A DNA stretch of 8,472 nucleotides, taken from Desulfonatronovibrio sp046496945 (GTDB lineage: Bacteria; Desulfobacterota; Desulfovibrionia; Desulfovibrionales; Desulfonatronovibrionaceae). The translations under genes and the position numbers were made by a program. How positions within the stretch are numbered: position 1 is the first letter of the stretch; every line of letters begins with the position of its first letter. Below the pieces are notes generated by a model, which ran no database searches, was not told where the DNA came from, and was given only the letters and a program-made list of their open reading frames with translations. Of the stretch, positions 1 to 6,619 are shown piece after piece. Where the stretch lies: assembly GCA_046496945.1 (NCBI GenBank), contig JAWOGL010000139.1, forward strand, positions 1 through 8,472. The letters are read 5' to 3'.

Positions 1-44
1 GTCAAATTGTTCCAGAGTTGATTTTGTTGAATATTTGCTCTTTT

Positions 45-198
45 GTAACTATTCACCAAATACGGCATATGTCCATTCAACCACACTGGATTCCGGCTTT
101 CGCCGGAATGACGGAAAAAGGCAACTACCTGCTTTAACCGTCACCCCGGACCAGATCCGGGGTCCAGGTCTTCTTATTCGATCTTGCTGAAGAGTTAC
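45..198 (+). mobile_element. MITE-like element, copy 1 (short, 154 bp)
   Basis: The element begins GTAACTATTCACC and ends TGAAGAGTTAC, so its ends are inverted repeats with one mismatch in the first 11 bp. A flanking TTTT on the left and AAAA on the right lengthen the symmetry here. Inside are two hairpins: ATTCCGGC/GCCGGAAT around TTTC, and CCCCGGA/TCCGGGG around CCAGA. It matches the copies at 6421 and 7685 nearly base for base, but lacks about 20 bp in the second hairpin. It has no coding capacity for a transposase, so movement would need an enzyme supplied in trans. No clear target-site duplication is visible. The parent insertion sequence is not identified. Confidence 0.8.
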
Positions 199-232
199 AA
201 AAAAATTCATTTTTTAAACTCAGACATACCAG

Positions 233-248
233 CAGGATATATATCCTG
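233..248. promoter_or_regulatory. 16-bp perfect palindrome, possible operator
   Basis: CAGGATATATATCCTG reads identically on both strands. It lies about 68 bp upstream of a promoter-like -35 box and 356 bp before the KamA-like start codon. A perfect 16-bp palindrome of this kind is typical of a dimeric repressor site, but no regulator can be named. It could also be chance in an AT-rich gap. Confidence 0.35.
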
Positions 249-315
249 AAAGCCTGTACAATCGGCATAATTTGGGATTTTTATATGCCCATAACCGAAA
301 GTTAACAAGCCTGAT

Positions 316-343
316 TTGACAATAAATAATTATCCGCTATATT
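316..343 (+). promoter_or_regulatory. Candidate sigma-70 promoter for the KamA-like gene
   Basis: A consensus -35 box TTGACA (316-321) is followed after 16 bp by TATATT (338-343); a shifted -10, TATTAT, would give an 18-bp spacer. Transcription would start near 350, leaving an unusually long leader of about 250 nt before the ATG at 604. This is a match to consensus only. Confidence 0.45.
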
Positions 344-365
344 ATATTTTTATCCGACGAAGTTC

Positions 366-399
366 AATTTTCAGGCCATATATCAGGGTTCTGAAAATT
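366..399 (+). other. 9-bp stem-loop in the leader of the KamA-like gene
   Basis: AATTTTCAG (366-374) and CTGAAAATT (391-399) are perfect inverted repeats around a 16-nt loop. They sit just downstream of the predicted transcription start. There is no following T-tract, so this is not a standard terminator. It may be an operator half-site pair or leader RNA structure. Confidence 0.35.
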
Positions 400-484
400 C
401 ACACCCAGAAAAAACAATATCCCTGCAGACGCTTTTTCGGCGTTTAACAAAAAAATTACTCATTTCCCTCTCGGGGACAGGGTT

Positions 485-534
485 GATCTGCGAAACCGCA
501 AACAGCAACGACAACCCGCAAGTACCGGCAGATC
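485..534 (+). other. Inverted repeat GATCTGC/GCAGATC in the leader
   Basis: GATCTGC (485-491) and GCAGATC (528-534) form a 7-bp perfect stem with a 36-nt loop. It is followed by the small stem TGAAC/GTTCA (537-541 and 548-552). Together with the stem at 366-399 it makes the stretch 350-600 a structured, gene-free leader. The structure matches no riboswitch class I recognise. Confidence 0.25.
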
Positions 535-591
535 CATGAACTGACCGGTTCAAAACAATTCCGGGCATTAAAAAAATATATATCCGGCACA

Positions 592-597
592 AAGGAG
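592..597 (+). promoter_or_regulatory. Shine-Dalgarno site of the KamA-like gene
   Basis: AAGGAG with 6 nt to the ATG at 604 is the strongest ribosome binding site in the window and supports that start codon. Confidence 0.8.
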
Positions 598-603
598 ATA
601 CTT

Positions 604-1722
604 ATGAATACGCCAGAGTACATCAATGACATTTACCGAGTTAAAGGCATCCCTCAAAAAGAACTGGAACAAATCAAACCGGTGATGGACAAGTTTGAAT
701 TCAAATCCAATGACTATTATTTATCCCTTATCGACTGGGATGATCCGGAAGATCCTATCAGGAGAATAATCATCCCCTGTCAGGAAGAACTTGATCAATG
801 GGGCAAACTGGATGCCTCCAACGAAAAAAAATATTCAATTATGCCTGGTGTACAGCATAAGTATCGCAGTACCGTGGTTTTTCTGGCCAGCGATATCTGC
901 GGAGGCTATTGCCGGTACTGTTTTCGCAAAAGGCTGTTTATTTATCCGGAGCAAAAAGAATTTCTAACTGATTACGAGGCGGCTTGTGATTACGTTCGAC
1001 AGCACAAGGAAATTAACAACGTACTCATTACCGGCGGAGACGGCCTTATGCTCACCACCGGGAAGCTGGAAAAGCTCATCAAAAAACTCAGAACTATTGA
1101 CCACGTAAAGATCATCAGAATCGGAACCAAGCTCTTGTCCTATAATCCTTACCGGGTGCTTAATGATCCTGAGCTGTGCGAGATGATCAGCAGATACAGC
1201 CTGCCCGGCAAAAGAATATACTTCATGCTCCATTTTTCCCATCCCAAAGAAATAACCGAAGTCAGTCTCAAGGCCTGCGACAAATTAATCAAATCCGGTG
1301 GAATACTATGCAATCAGACTCCCCTGCTCAGAGGGGTGAACGATGATCCCCAGGTGCTGGGAGATTTGTTCAATAAACTGTCTTATATGGGAATTGCTCC
1401 GTATTACATTTTTTTGTGCAGACCCACAGTGGGCAATCTGACTTATGCCGTACCGGTTGAAGAAGCGTTTCATGTATTTCAGACAGCCAGGGGGATGTGT
1501 TCAGGTCTTGGCAAAAGGGCTAAAATAGCCATGTCTCACGCCGACGGCAAGATTGAAGTAGTGGCCATGACCGAAGATAATATAATCTTTCGCATCCACC
1601 GGGCTGCAGACCCCGACGACACCGGCAAGGTCTTTATCTGCAAAAGGAATCCATCTGCCTACTGGTTTGATGATTACAAAGAGATCCTGGAAACCGTGGA
1701 TCACCAGGACCTGGAGTATTAA
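604..1722 (+). CDS. KamA-family radical SAM/PLP aminomutase-like protein
   Basis: This 372-aa protein belongs to the lysine 2,3-aminomutase (KamA/EpmB) family, cytosolic enzymes that use a [4Fe-4S] cluster, S-adenosylmethionine and pyridoxal phosphate to move an amino group between C2 and C3. The cluster motif is seen at C99-x3-C103-x2-C106, the SAM-binding GGD at 144-146, and an 'NQTPLLRGVND' segment at 237-247 matches the family's NQSVLLRGVND. K316 in 'SHADGKIEVV' sits where the family's PLP lysine lies. Two features of true lysine aminomutase are missing: the substrate-binding Asp of 'CDLSxG' is Arg here (R273 in CRPTVGN), and the C-terminal zinc cysteines are absent. The substrate is therefore probably not lysine. 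AAGGAG lies 6 nt before the ATG, fixing the start. The stop codon is formed by the end of a repeat element. Family sure, substrate unknown. Confidence 0.9.
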   Translation: MNTPEYINDIYRVKGIPQKELEQIKPVMDKFEFKSNDYYLSLIDWDDPEDPIRRIIIPCQEELDQWGKLDASNEKKYSIMPGVQHKYRSTVVFLASDICGGYCRYCFRKRLFIYPEQKEFLTDYEAACDYVRQHKEINNVLITGGDGLMLTTGKLEKLIKKLRTIDHVKIIRIGTKLLSYNPYRVLNDPELCEMISRYSLPGKRIYFMLHFSHPKEITEVSLKACDKLIKSGGILCNQTPLLRGVNDDPQVLGDLFNKLSYMGIAPYYIFLCRPTVGNLTYAVPVEEAFHVFQTARGMCSGLGKRAKIAMSHADGKIEVVAMTEDNIIFRIHRAADPDDTGKVFICKRNPSAYWFDDYKEILETVDHQDLEY

Positions 1723-1778
1723 CAGCCTGTTGAAAAAGTCCTTACCAGACAGGTTGTTCAAAAATTCCAAGCGGCAGT

Positions 1779-1844
1779 CCGGCACTCACTTAGGATGCCA
1801 CTAAAGACTTATGCCTAAATAATACTCACTTAAGTGGGTGCCGG
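1779..1844. repeat. Internal inverted repeat CCGGCACTCACTTA
   Basis: The arms 1779-1792 and 1831-1844 match at 13 of 14 positions, with 38 nt between them. The motif ACTCACTTA also recurs directly at 1784-1792 and 1824-1832, and CACTTAAGTG (1827-1836) is a perfect palindrome. The nested arrangement suggests a foldable core of the surrounding element. Confidence 0.55.
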
Positions 1845-1887
1845 ATAAACAGCAAAAAAAGTTCCCTGAATCATTTTTTTATTACTT

Positions 1888-1921
1888 TTCAACGTTGAAC
1901 ATTGAACGTTGAACGTTGAAC
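1888..1921. repeat. Heptamer tandem repeat (GTTGAAC)4
   Basis: Four successive units GTTGAAC, ATTGAAC, GTTGAAC, GTTGAAC run from 1894 to 1921. They are preceded so that TTCAACGTTGAA (1888-1899) is a 12-bp palindrome. Such short arrays are prone to copy-number change by slippage. The array lies 80 bp before the response regulator start and contains TTGAAC, which resembles a -35 box, but no properly spaced -10 is evident. Confidence 0.7.
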
Positions 1922-2001
1922 TAAACTTATAGCGACAAAGCCAATTGGGAGATTTTCAACAACCTGTTAACCTCAAACATAACACCTTGAACTGATAAAA
2001 T

Positions 2002-3375
2002 ATGAACAGTCAAATACTGGTAATAGACGACGAAAAAAATTATCTGCTGATCCTGGAAACCATTCTGAGTGAAGAAGGTTACGGGGTCACAGCCCTTAAT
2101 GATCCGCAAATGGCCCTTGATTACCTGGACGAATCAGAAGTGGATGTCATTGTTACCGACATGAAAATGCCCGGTATAAGCGGCCAGGACGTTTTAGAGC
2201 ATGTCCGGAAAAATTACCCGCACATTCCAGTACTGATAATGACTGCCTACGGCAGCATCGACGGAGCCGTAGAGGCCATGAAGTGCGGAGCTTTCGATTA
2301 TATTTCCAAACCTTTTTCCAATAATGAACTCCTCTTATCAATAAAAAAAGCGGTAATGCTCTCGCGCTCTGAACAGGAAATAATCCTGCTCCGGCAGACC
2401 CTGGCTGAACAACATGGACCGCACAAGCTGGTGGGCAGAAGCAAACCGGTTCGTGAGGTGCTGCAGATGGTTTCCAAGGTCGCCCCCAGCAAATCCACTG
2501 TTCTGGTTACCGGGGAATCAGGAACAGGCAAAGAGCTTGTTGCCAAGGCAATTCATTATACTTCTGCCCGCAAAAACGGCCCTTTTATTTCAGTCAATTG
2601 CATGTCCTTAAGCCCGGGGGTTCTGGAAAGTGAAATATTCGGACATGAAAAAGGGTCTTTCACCGGAGCCACGGCCATGAAAAAAGGCCGGTTTGAGCTG
2701 GCCCACGGAGGAACTCTTTTTCTGGATGAGATCGGAGAACTTTCCGCGGATCTTCAGGTAAAATTATTAAGGGTTCTTCAGGAAAAAGCATTTGAACGGG
2801 TTGGGGGCGATAAAACCATCAATGTTGATATAAGACTGGTGGCGGCCACAAATAAAGATCTGAAACAAAGAGTGGAACAGGGCTATTTCAGGGAAGATCT
2901 TTATTACCGTTTAAACGTGGTCAATATTAATATTCCTCCCCTGCGTGAAAGAAGAGAGGATATTCCTGTCCTGGTAGCTCATTTTATGCAGAAGTTGTCC
3001 GGTCAGGAAGTCCAGACCAACAGAAAGTTTACCCCTGACGCTCTGGAATATCTCACTGCCTATGAATGGCCCGGTAATGTCAGACAGCTGGAAAACGTGG
3101 TGGAAAGATGCATGGTGCTGGCAGCCAGGGATATCATCGGTGTTGAAGACTTGCCCAGCGAGATAAAGGACGAAGAAGCCCAGTTCAAAAGCGCTGTTGA
3201 TCTTCTGCCCGTCAAGCTGGAACTGGCCGGAACCCTGGAAAAAATTGAAGCCGCTCTCATCAGAAGGGCTCTGGTTAAAAGCAATTTTATCCAGGTCAAA
3301 GCGGCTGAACTGCTGAATATTTCCAAAAGTCTTTTACAGTATAAGCTTAAAAAATATAACATCCAGACAAAATAA
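2002..3375 (+). CDS. NtrC-family sigma-54-dependent response regulator
   Basis: This 457-aa cytosolic protein has the standard three-part layout. The receiver domain (about 4-120) has acidic D9/D10, phosphoacceptor D53 in VTDMKMP, T81 and K103. The AAA+ domain (about 142-370) shows Walker A GESGTGKE (171-178), the sigma-54 contact loop as GSFTGA (218-223, a common variant of GAFTGA), Walker B LFLDE (239-243), arginine-finger candidates R297 and R303, and sensor II WPGNVRQLEN (356-365). A Fis-type helix-turn-helix lies at 415-455. Phosphorylated, it would activate sigma-54 promoters. All key residues are intact, so it should be active. No sensor kinase is in the window, so its signal and targets are unknown. 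The start is set by the receiver's first strand following at once; no good Shine-Dalgarno precedes it. Confidence 0.95.
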   Translation: MNSQILVIDDEKNYLLILETILSEEGYGVTALNDPQMALDYLDESEVDVIVTDMKMPGISGQDVLEHVRKNYPHIPVLIMTAYGSIDGAVEAMKCGAFDYISKPFSNNELLLSIKKAVMLSRSEQEIILLRQTLAEQHGPHKLVGRSKPVREVLQMVSKVAPSKSTVLVTGESGTGKELVAKAIHYTSARKNGPFISVNCMSLSPGVLESEIFGHEKGSFTGATAMKKGRFELAHGGTLFLDEIGELSADLQVKLLRVLQEKAFERVGGDKTINVDIRLVAATNKDLKQRVEQGYFREDLYYRLNVVNINIPPLRERREDIPVLVAHFMQKLSGQEVQTNRKFTPDALEYLTAYEWPGNVRQLENVVERCMVLAARDIIGVEDLPSEIKDEEAQFKSAVDLLPVKLELAGTLEKIEAALIRRALVKSNFIQVKAAELLNISKSLLQYKLKKYNIQTK

Positions 3376-3377
3376 CC

Positions 3378-3409
3378 TGGTAAACACAAAAATTGTTAAG
3401 TATTTACCA
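3378..3409. other. Inverted repeat TGGTAAA/TTTACCA between regulator and helicase genes
   Basis: TGGTAAA (3378-3384) and TTTACCA (3403-3409) are perfect inverted repeats separated by 18 nt, directly after the regulator's stop codon. They are AT-rich with no T-tract, so a weak stem or an operator is more likely than a terminator. Confidence 0.3.
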
Positions 3410-3435
3410 TTGTCAGCATCCAGCCCGGAATTAGC

Positions 3436-6303
3436 GTGTCAGTAGACAAATATATCAGAGAAATATCAAACGATGAATCTCTTGGACTGAATATAGTCTC
3501 CCATAAAGAAATTGCTCCCGGGAAAGCAAAAATCCAGCAACTGGAAGGGCTTCCAGAGCCTTTGTCCAAAGCCCTCAAAAAATCAGGAATAAATGTCCTG
3601 TACTCTCATCAGTCAGAAGCAGTCCGGCTGATCAGATCCGGTCAGAGCGTGGTGGTTTCCACTCCCACGGCCAGCGGGAAATCCCTGATTTACAACCTTC
3701 CCGTATTTGAATCAATTCTTGAACAGCCCCAAACCCGGGCCCTGTATCTGTTTCCGCTTAAAGCCCTGACCCAGGACCAGCATTTAAACATCAAAGAGCT
3801 GGCCTCAAATATCAGGGGGCAGGAACAAAAAATAACCACCGCCATATACGACGGAGACACAGACCAGGCCATGCGCCGCTTGATCAGAGCCGACCCCCCG
3901 AAAATCATGCTCACCAACCCTGACATGCTGCACAGGTCATTTCTGCCCTATCACCGCGGCTGGAAGAGTTTCTTCTCCAGTCTCAAATATATTATTGTGG
4001 ATGAAGTACATACTTACCGCGGGGTAATGGGATCCAATATGGCCTGGGTCTTCAGACGACTGGCCAGAATATGCTCTCATTACGGTCAAAGCCCTGTCTT
4101 CATTTTAAGCTCAGCCACCATAAGAAACCCGGCAGACCTTACCGCCGGCCTTACAGGCCTCAAACCTCGAAGCGTCACCTCCAGCGGGGCTCCCCGGGGC
4201 AGAAAACATTTCCTCCTCATTGATCCCGCCCTGCACGGGGCAGCCGGAGCAGCCATAAATCTTTTGCACAGAGCCCTGAAACAGGGTCTCAGGACAATTG
4301 TATATACGCAGTCCAGAAAAATGACCGAGCTCATTGCCATGTGGTGCGCTGAAAAATCCGGACCTTTTAAAAACAGGATAAGCGCTTACCGGGCCGGTTT
4401 TCTGCCGGAGCAGCGAAGGGAAATTGAAGCGGACCTGTCCTCGGGCAGACTTCTGGCAGTTGTATCCACCAGTGCATTGGAGCTGGGCATTGACATCGGC
4501 AATCTGGACCTTTGTCTGCTGGTGGGTTACCCCGGATCTATAATGGCCTCCTGGCAGAGAGCCGGACGGGTGGGCAGAAGCGGCCGGGACAGCGCCGTTG
4601 CCCTTATCGGACACGAAGATGCCCTGGATCAGTATTTCTTAAGTCATCCCCAGGAATTTTTCTCCCTGGAGCCTGAAAGCGCGGTTATTAATCCTTATAA
4701 TCCATACATCATGTCCAGACATATGGTGTGCGCCGCCTCTGAACTTCCACTGCGGGGTTCGGAAAAATTTATGGACGGTGAAGTTAAAAAATGCATCCAA
4801 AAACTGGAAAAAGAAAACCGCCTGATTTCCAGCGGCAACAATGACTATTTTTATACCAGGGAACAATACCCTCATAAGGATGTTGATCTTCGTGGTTCAG
4901 GGGGAAATTACAGCATCTTTGACCATTTAACCGGAGAATATCTGGGAGAAATCAACCAGAGCAGGGTTTTTCATGAAACTCATCCCGGCGCTGTTTACCT
5001 GCATATGGGCAAACAGTACATTGTAAATGAACTGAGCCTGGAAACCTCTTCTGTTTATGTATCCCAAAGCAAAGCTGCTTATTATACCAAAGCCTGCACC
5101 CAGAAAGTCACCGAAATCATGGAAACCTTTAAGACGTCACAAACCGGAGCCGGTGAAGTCTGTTGTGGTAAACTTAAGGTTACTGAACAGGTTGTCGCCT
5201 ATGAAAAAAGGCTGGTAAGAGGACAGAAGCGAATTGGAATGGTCCCTCTGGATCTGCCTCCCATAATCTTTGAAACCCAGGGGCTCTGGCTGACTGTTAA
5301 TACCGGTCTGCAAAAAAGGATTGAAGATGCCATGATGCACTTCATGGGAGGCATACACGCCCTGGAGCATTGCCTTATCGGGACTTTGCCCATGGTCATC
5401 CTTACTGACCGCAATGATCTCGGAGGCATTTCCACCCCGGTACATGACCAGCTGAAAAAGGGGGCTGTTTTTATTTATGATGGCATACCTGGAGGAATCG
5501 GACTGAGCCTCCAGGCTTTCAGGCTTATCAATAAATTGATTCACAAGGCCAAGTCTGTTATATCGGCATGTCTTTGCGAAAATGGATGTCCGGCCTGCGT
5601 GCATTCACCAAAATGCGGATCAGGAAACAGACCTCTTGATAAGCAAGCTGCCATGCTCATTTTATCAGAAATGGCTGGAGAAAAATATCCGGTTGTGGAA
5701 CATTCCTCAAATACCAGCCATTTTTCATCTCCAGAGCCGGCTTATCAACAAAAAGAGGATATTGAATGCAAACCGTACGCGGTCCTGGATATTGAAACCC
5801 GTTTTTCAGCAGCAGAAGTGGGAGGATGGGGCAACAGCCACCTCATGGGAGTAAGCTGCTCAGTGGTTTACGACTCCCGCTCAGATGAATTTCTCACCTT
5901 TACTCAGGAACAGACTGAAGAGCTGGGCGATTTCCTGAATCAGTTCAATCTGGTGGTGGGATTTAATCTTATCAGATTTGATTACCGGGTTCTCAGAGGC
6001 CAGTCACGGTTTAAATTCCATGACCTGCCTACTCTTGATATCCTGGCTGATATTGAAAGACGTCTTGGACACCGCCTGTCCCTGGATCATCTGGCCGGTC
6101 ATACCCTGGGCACTAAAAAATCAGCCAATGGACTGATGGCCCTTAAATGGTGGAAAGAAGGTAAACTGAATAAAATAATTGACTACTGCCGCCAGGACGT
6201 GACTGTTACCAGAGATCTGTACAATTTTGGTCTGCAAACCGGCTTCCTGCTCTATCAGAACAAGGCCGGAATGAAAGTTAAAGTCCCGGTGAACTGGAAA
6301 TAG
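3436..6303 (+). CDS. MrfA/YprA-like superfamily 2 helicase fused to a YprB-like DEDDy exonuclease
   Basis: The 955-aa protein has helicase motifs in order: HQ in LYSHQSEAV (about 55-63), Walker A TPTASGKS (76-83), LFPLKAL (105-111), DEVH (189-192), SSAT (225-228), STSALELGIDIG (344-355) and QRAGRVGRSGR (374-384). A cysteine cluster follows (C712, C714, C718, C721, C727), as in the zinc-binding MZB/DUF1998 domain of MrfA. After a linker (about 750-778) comes an RNase H-like exonuclease domain: D785 and E787 in LDIET, D849 in FNLIRFD, and Y917-x3-D921, the DEDDy pattern of YprB/MrfB. In Bacillus subtilis MrfA and MrfB are separate neighbours acting in mitomycin C lesion repair; a helicase feeding DNA to its own nuclease is the likely role. 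The tetratricopeptide tail described for MrfB is absent. The start is GTG with a weak GGA 6 nt upstream; an in-frame stop at 3397 limits alternatives. Confidence 0.92.
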   Translation: MSVDKYIREISNDESLGLNIVSHKEIAPGKAKIQQLEGLPEPLSKALKKSGINVLYSHQSEAVRLIRSGQSVVVSTPTASGKSLIYNLPVFESILEQPQTRALYLFPLKALTQDQHLNIKELASNIRGQEQKITTAIYDGDTDQAMRRLIRADPPKIMLTNPDMLHRSFLPYHRGWKSFFSSLKYIIVDEVHTYRGVMGSNMAWVFRRLARICSHYGQSPVFILSSATIRNPADLTAGLTGLKPRSVTSSGAPRGRKHFLLIDPALHGAAGAAINLLHRALKQGLRTIVYTQSRKMTELIAMWCAEKSGPFKNRISAYRAGFLPEQRREIEADLSSGRLLAVVSTSALELGIDIGNLDLCLLVGYPGSIMASWQRAGRVGRSGRDSAVALIGHEDALDQYFLSHPQEFFSLEPESAVINPYNPYIMSRHMVCAASELPLRGSEKFMDGEVKKCIQKLEKENRLISSGNNDYFYTREQYPHKDVDLRGSGGNYSIFDHLTGEYLGEINQSRVFHETHPGAVYLHMGKQYIVNELSLETSSVYVSQSKAAYYTKACTQKVTEIMETFKTSQTGAGEVCCGKLKVTEQVVAYEKRLVRGQKRIGMVPLDLPPIIFETQGLWLTVNTGLQKRIEDAMMHFMGGIHALEHCLIGTLPMVILTDRNDLGGISTPVHDQLKKGAVFIYDGIPGGIGLSLQAFRLINKLIHKAKSVISACLCENGCPACVHSPKCGSGNRPLDKQAAMLILSEMAGEKYPVVEHSSNTSHFSSPEPAYQQKEDIECKPYAVLDIETRFSAAEVGGWGNSHLMGVSCSVVYDSRSDEFLTFTQEQTEELGDFLNQFNLVVGFNLIRFDYRVLRGQSRFKFHDLPTLDILADIERRLGHRLSLDHLAGHTLGTKKSANGLMALKWWKEGKLNKIIDYCRQDVTVTRDLYNFGLQTGFLLYQNKAGMKVKVPVNWK

Positions 6304-6420
6304 CCTCCATCCCGAAAGTCTTTTTTCAGGATGCCGAAACCGATGGCTTTCTTTCCGGAAGTAAAATAACAGGACCGCCCTTGATTTCAGTCTTGAAAAA
6401 TTTGACGGATGAAAAAAAAA

Positions 6421-6594
6421 GTAACTATTCACCACATACGGCATATGTCCTTTCAACCACCCTGGATTCCGGCTTTCGCCGGAATGACGGAAAAAGGCAA
6501 CCGCCTGCTTTAATCGTCACCCCGGTCCCGGATCGAGTCCGGGATGGCGGATCCGGGGTCCAGGTTTTCTTATTCAATTTTGCTGAATAGTTAC
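6421..6594 (+). mobile_element. MITE-like element, copy 2 (174 bp)
   Basis: The ends GTAACTATTCA and TGAATAGTTAC are perfect 11-bp inverted repeats. By eye it differs from the copy at 7685 at about 16 of 174 positions, mostly outside the palindromes. It holds the ATTCCGGC/GCCGGAAT hairpin, then a nested one: CCCGGA/TCCGGG inside CCCCGG...CCGGGG. It starts 117 nt after the helicase stop and ends 25 nt before the start codon at 6620. It may therefore act as a transcriptional barrier between them or carry the promoter of the downstream gene. Open frames through it, with the 'DSGFRRND' peptide, are a known artefact of such repeats. Confidence 0.85.
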
Positions 6595-6609
6595 AAACAA
6601 ACAGCTTTT

Positions 6610-6614
6610 GAGGT
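6610..6614 (+). promoter_or_regulatory. Shine-Dalgarno site of the 6620 gene
   Basis: GAGGT ends 5 nt before the ATG at 6620 and selects that start. It lies outside the repeat element, 15 nt beyond its right end. Confidence 0.6.
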
Positions 6615-6619
6615 AATTT

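Larger units (their letters stand above)
199..603. other. Leader and upstream control region of the KamA-like gene
   Basis: This 405-nt gap has no credible gene. It holds the 16-bp palindrome at 233, the promoter match at 316, the leader inverted repeats and the ribosome binding site, all listed separately. The only open frame, on the minus strand at 383-592, lacks a convincing start signal and is not protein-like. Confidence 0.55.
1719..1970. mobile_element. Second MITE-like element, about 252 bp, TTAA-ended
   Basis: The left end TTAACAGCCTGTTGAAAAA (1719-1737) and the reverse complement of the right end (1952-1970) agree at 16 of 19 positions, giving clear terminal inverted repeats bounded by TTAA on both sides. 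Inside are a second inverted repeat, CCGGCACTCACTTA (1779-1792) against TAAGTGGGTGCCGG (1831-1844), and a heptamer tandem array. There is no coding potential. It fills almost the entire gap between the KamA-like gene and the response regulator gene. It shares no sequence with the GTAACTATTCA elements, so it is a different family. It could be a solo relic of an insertion sequence rather than a true MITE. Confidence 0.6.

Noticed and set aside
1719..1970. Intact insertion sequence
   Set aside because: At about 250 bp it has no room for a transposase and no coding frame.
4111..4614. Long open frame (167 codons) antisense to the helicase gene
   Set aside because: It lies opposite conserved helicase motifs whose sense frame is clearly coding, so it is a shadow of GC-biased codons.
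5137..5604. Antisense open frame of 155 codons
   Set aside because: It overlaps the zinc-binding part of the helicase protein on the other strand and has no recognisable features.
6308..6333. Possible terminator after the helicase gene
   Set aside because: CATCC/GGATG gives only a 5-bp stem and the T-run lies inside the loop, not after the stem.
6381..6590. Open frame of 69 codons (+) encoding a DSGFRRND-type peptide
   Set aside because: It runs through the MITE-like copy at 6421-6594; such peptides are translations of a non-coding repeat, and there is no ribosome binding site.
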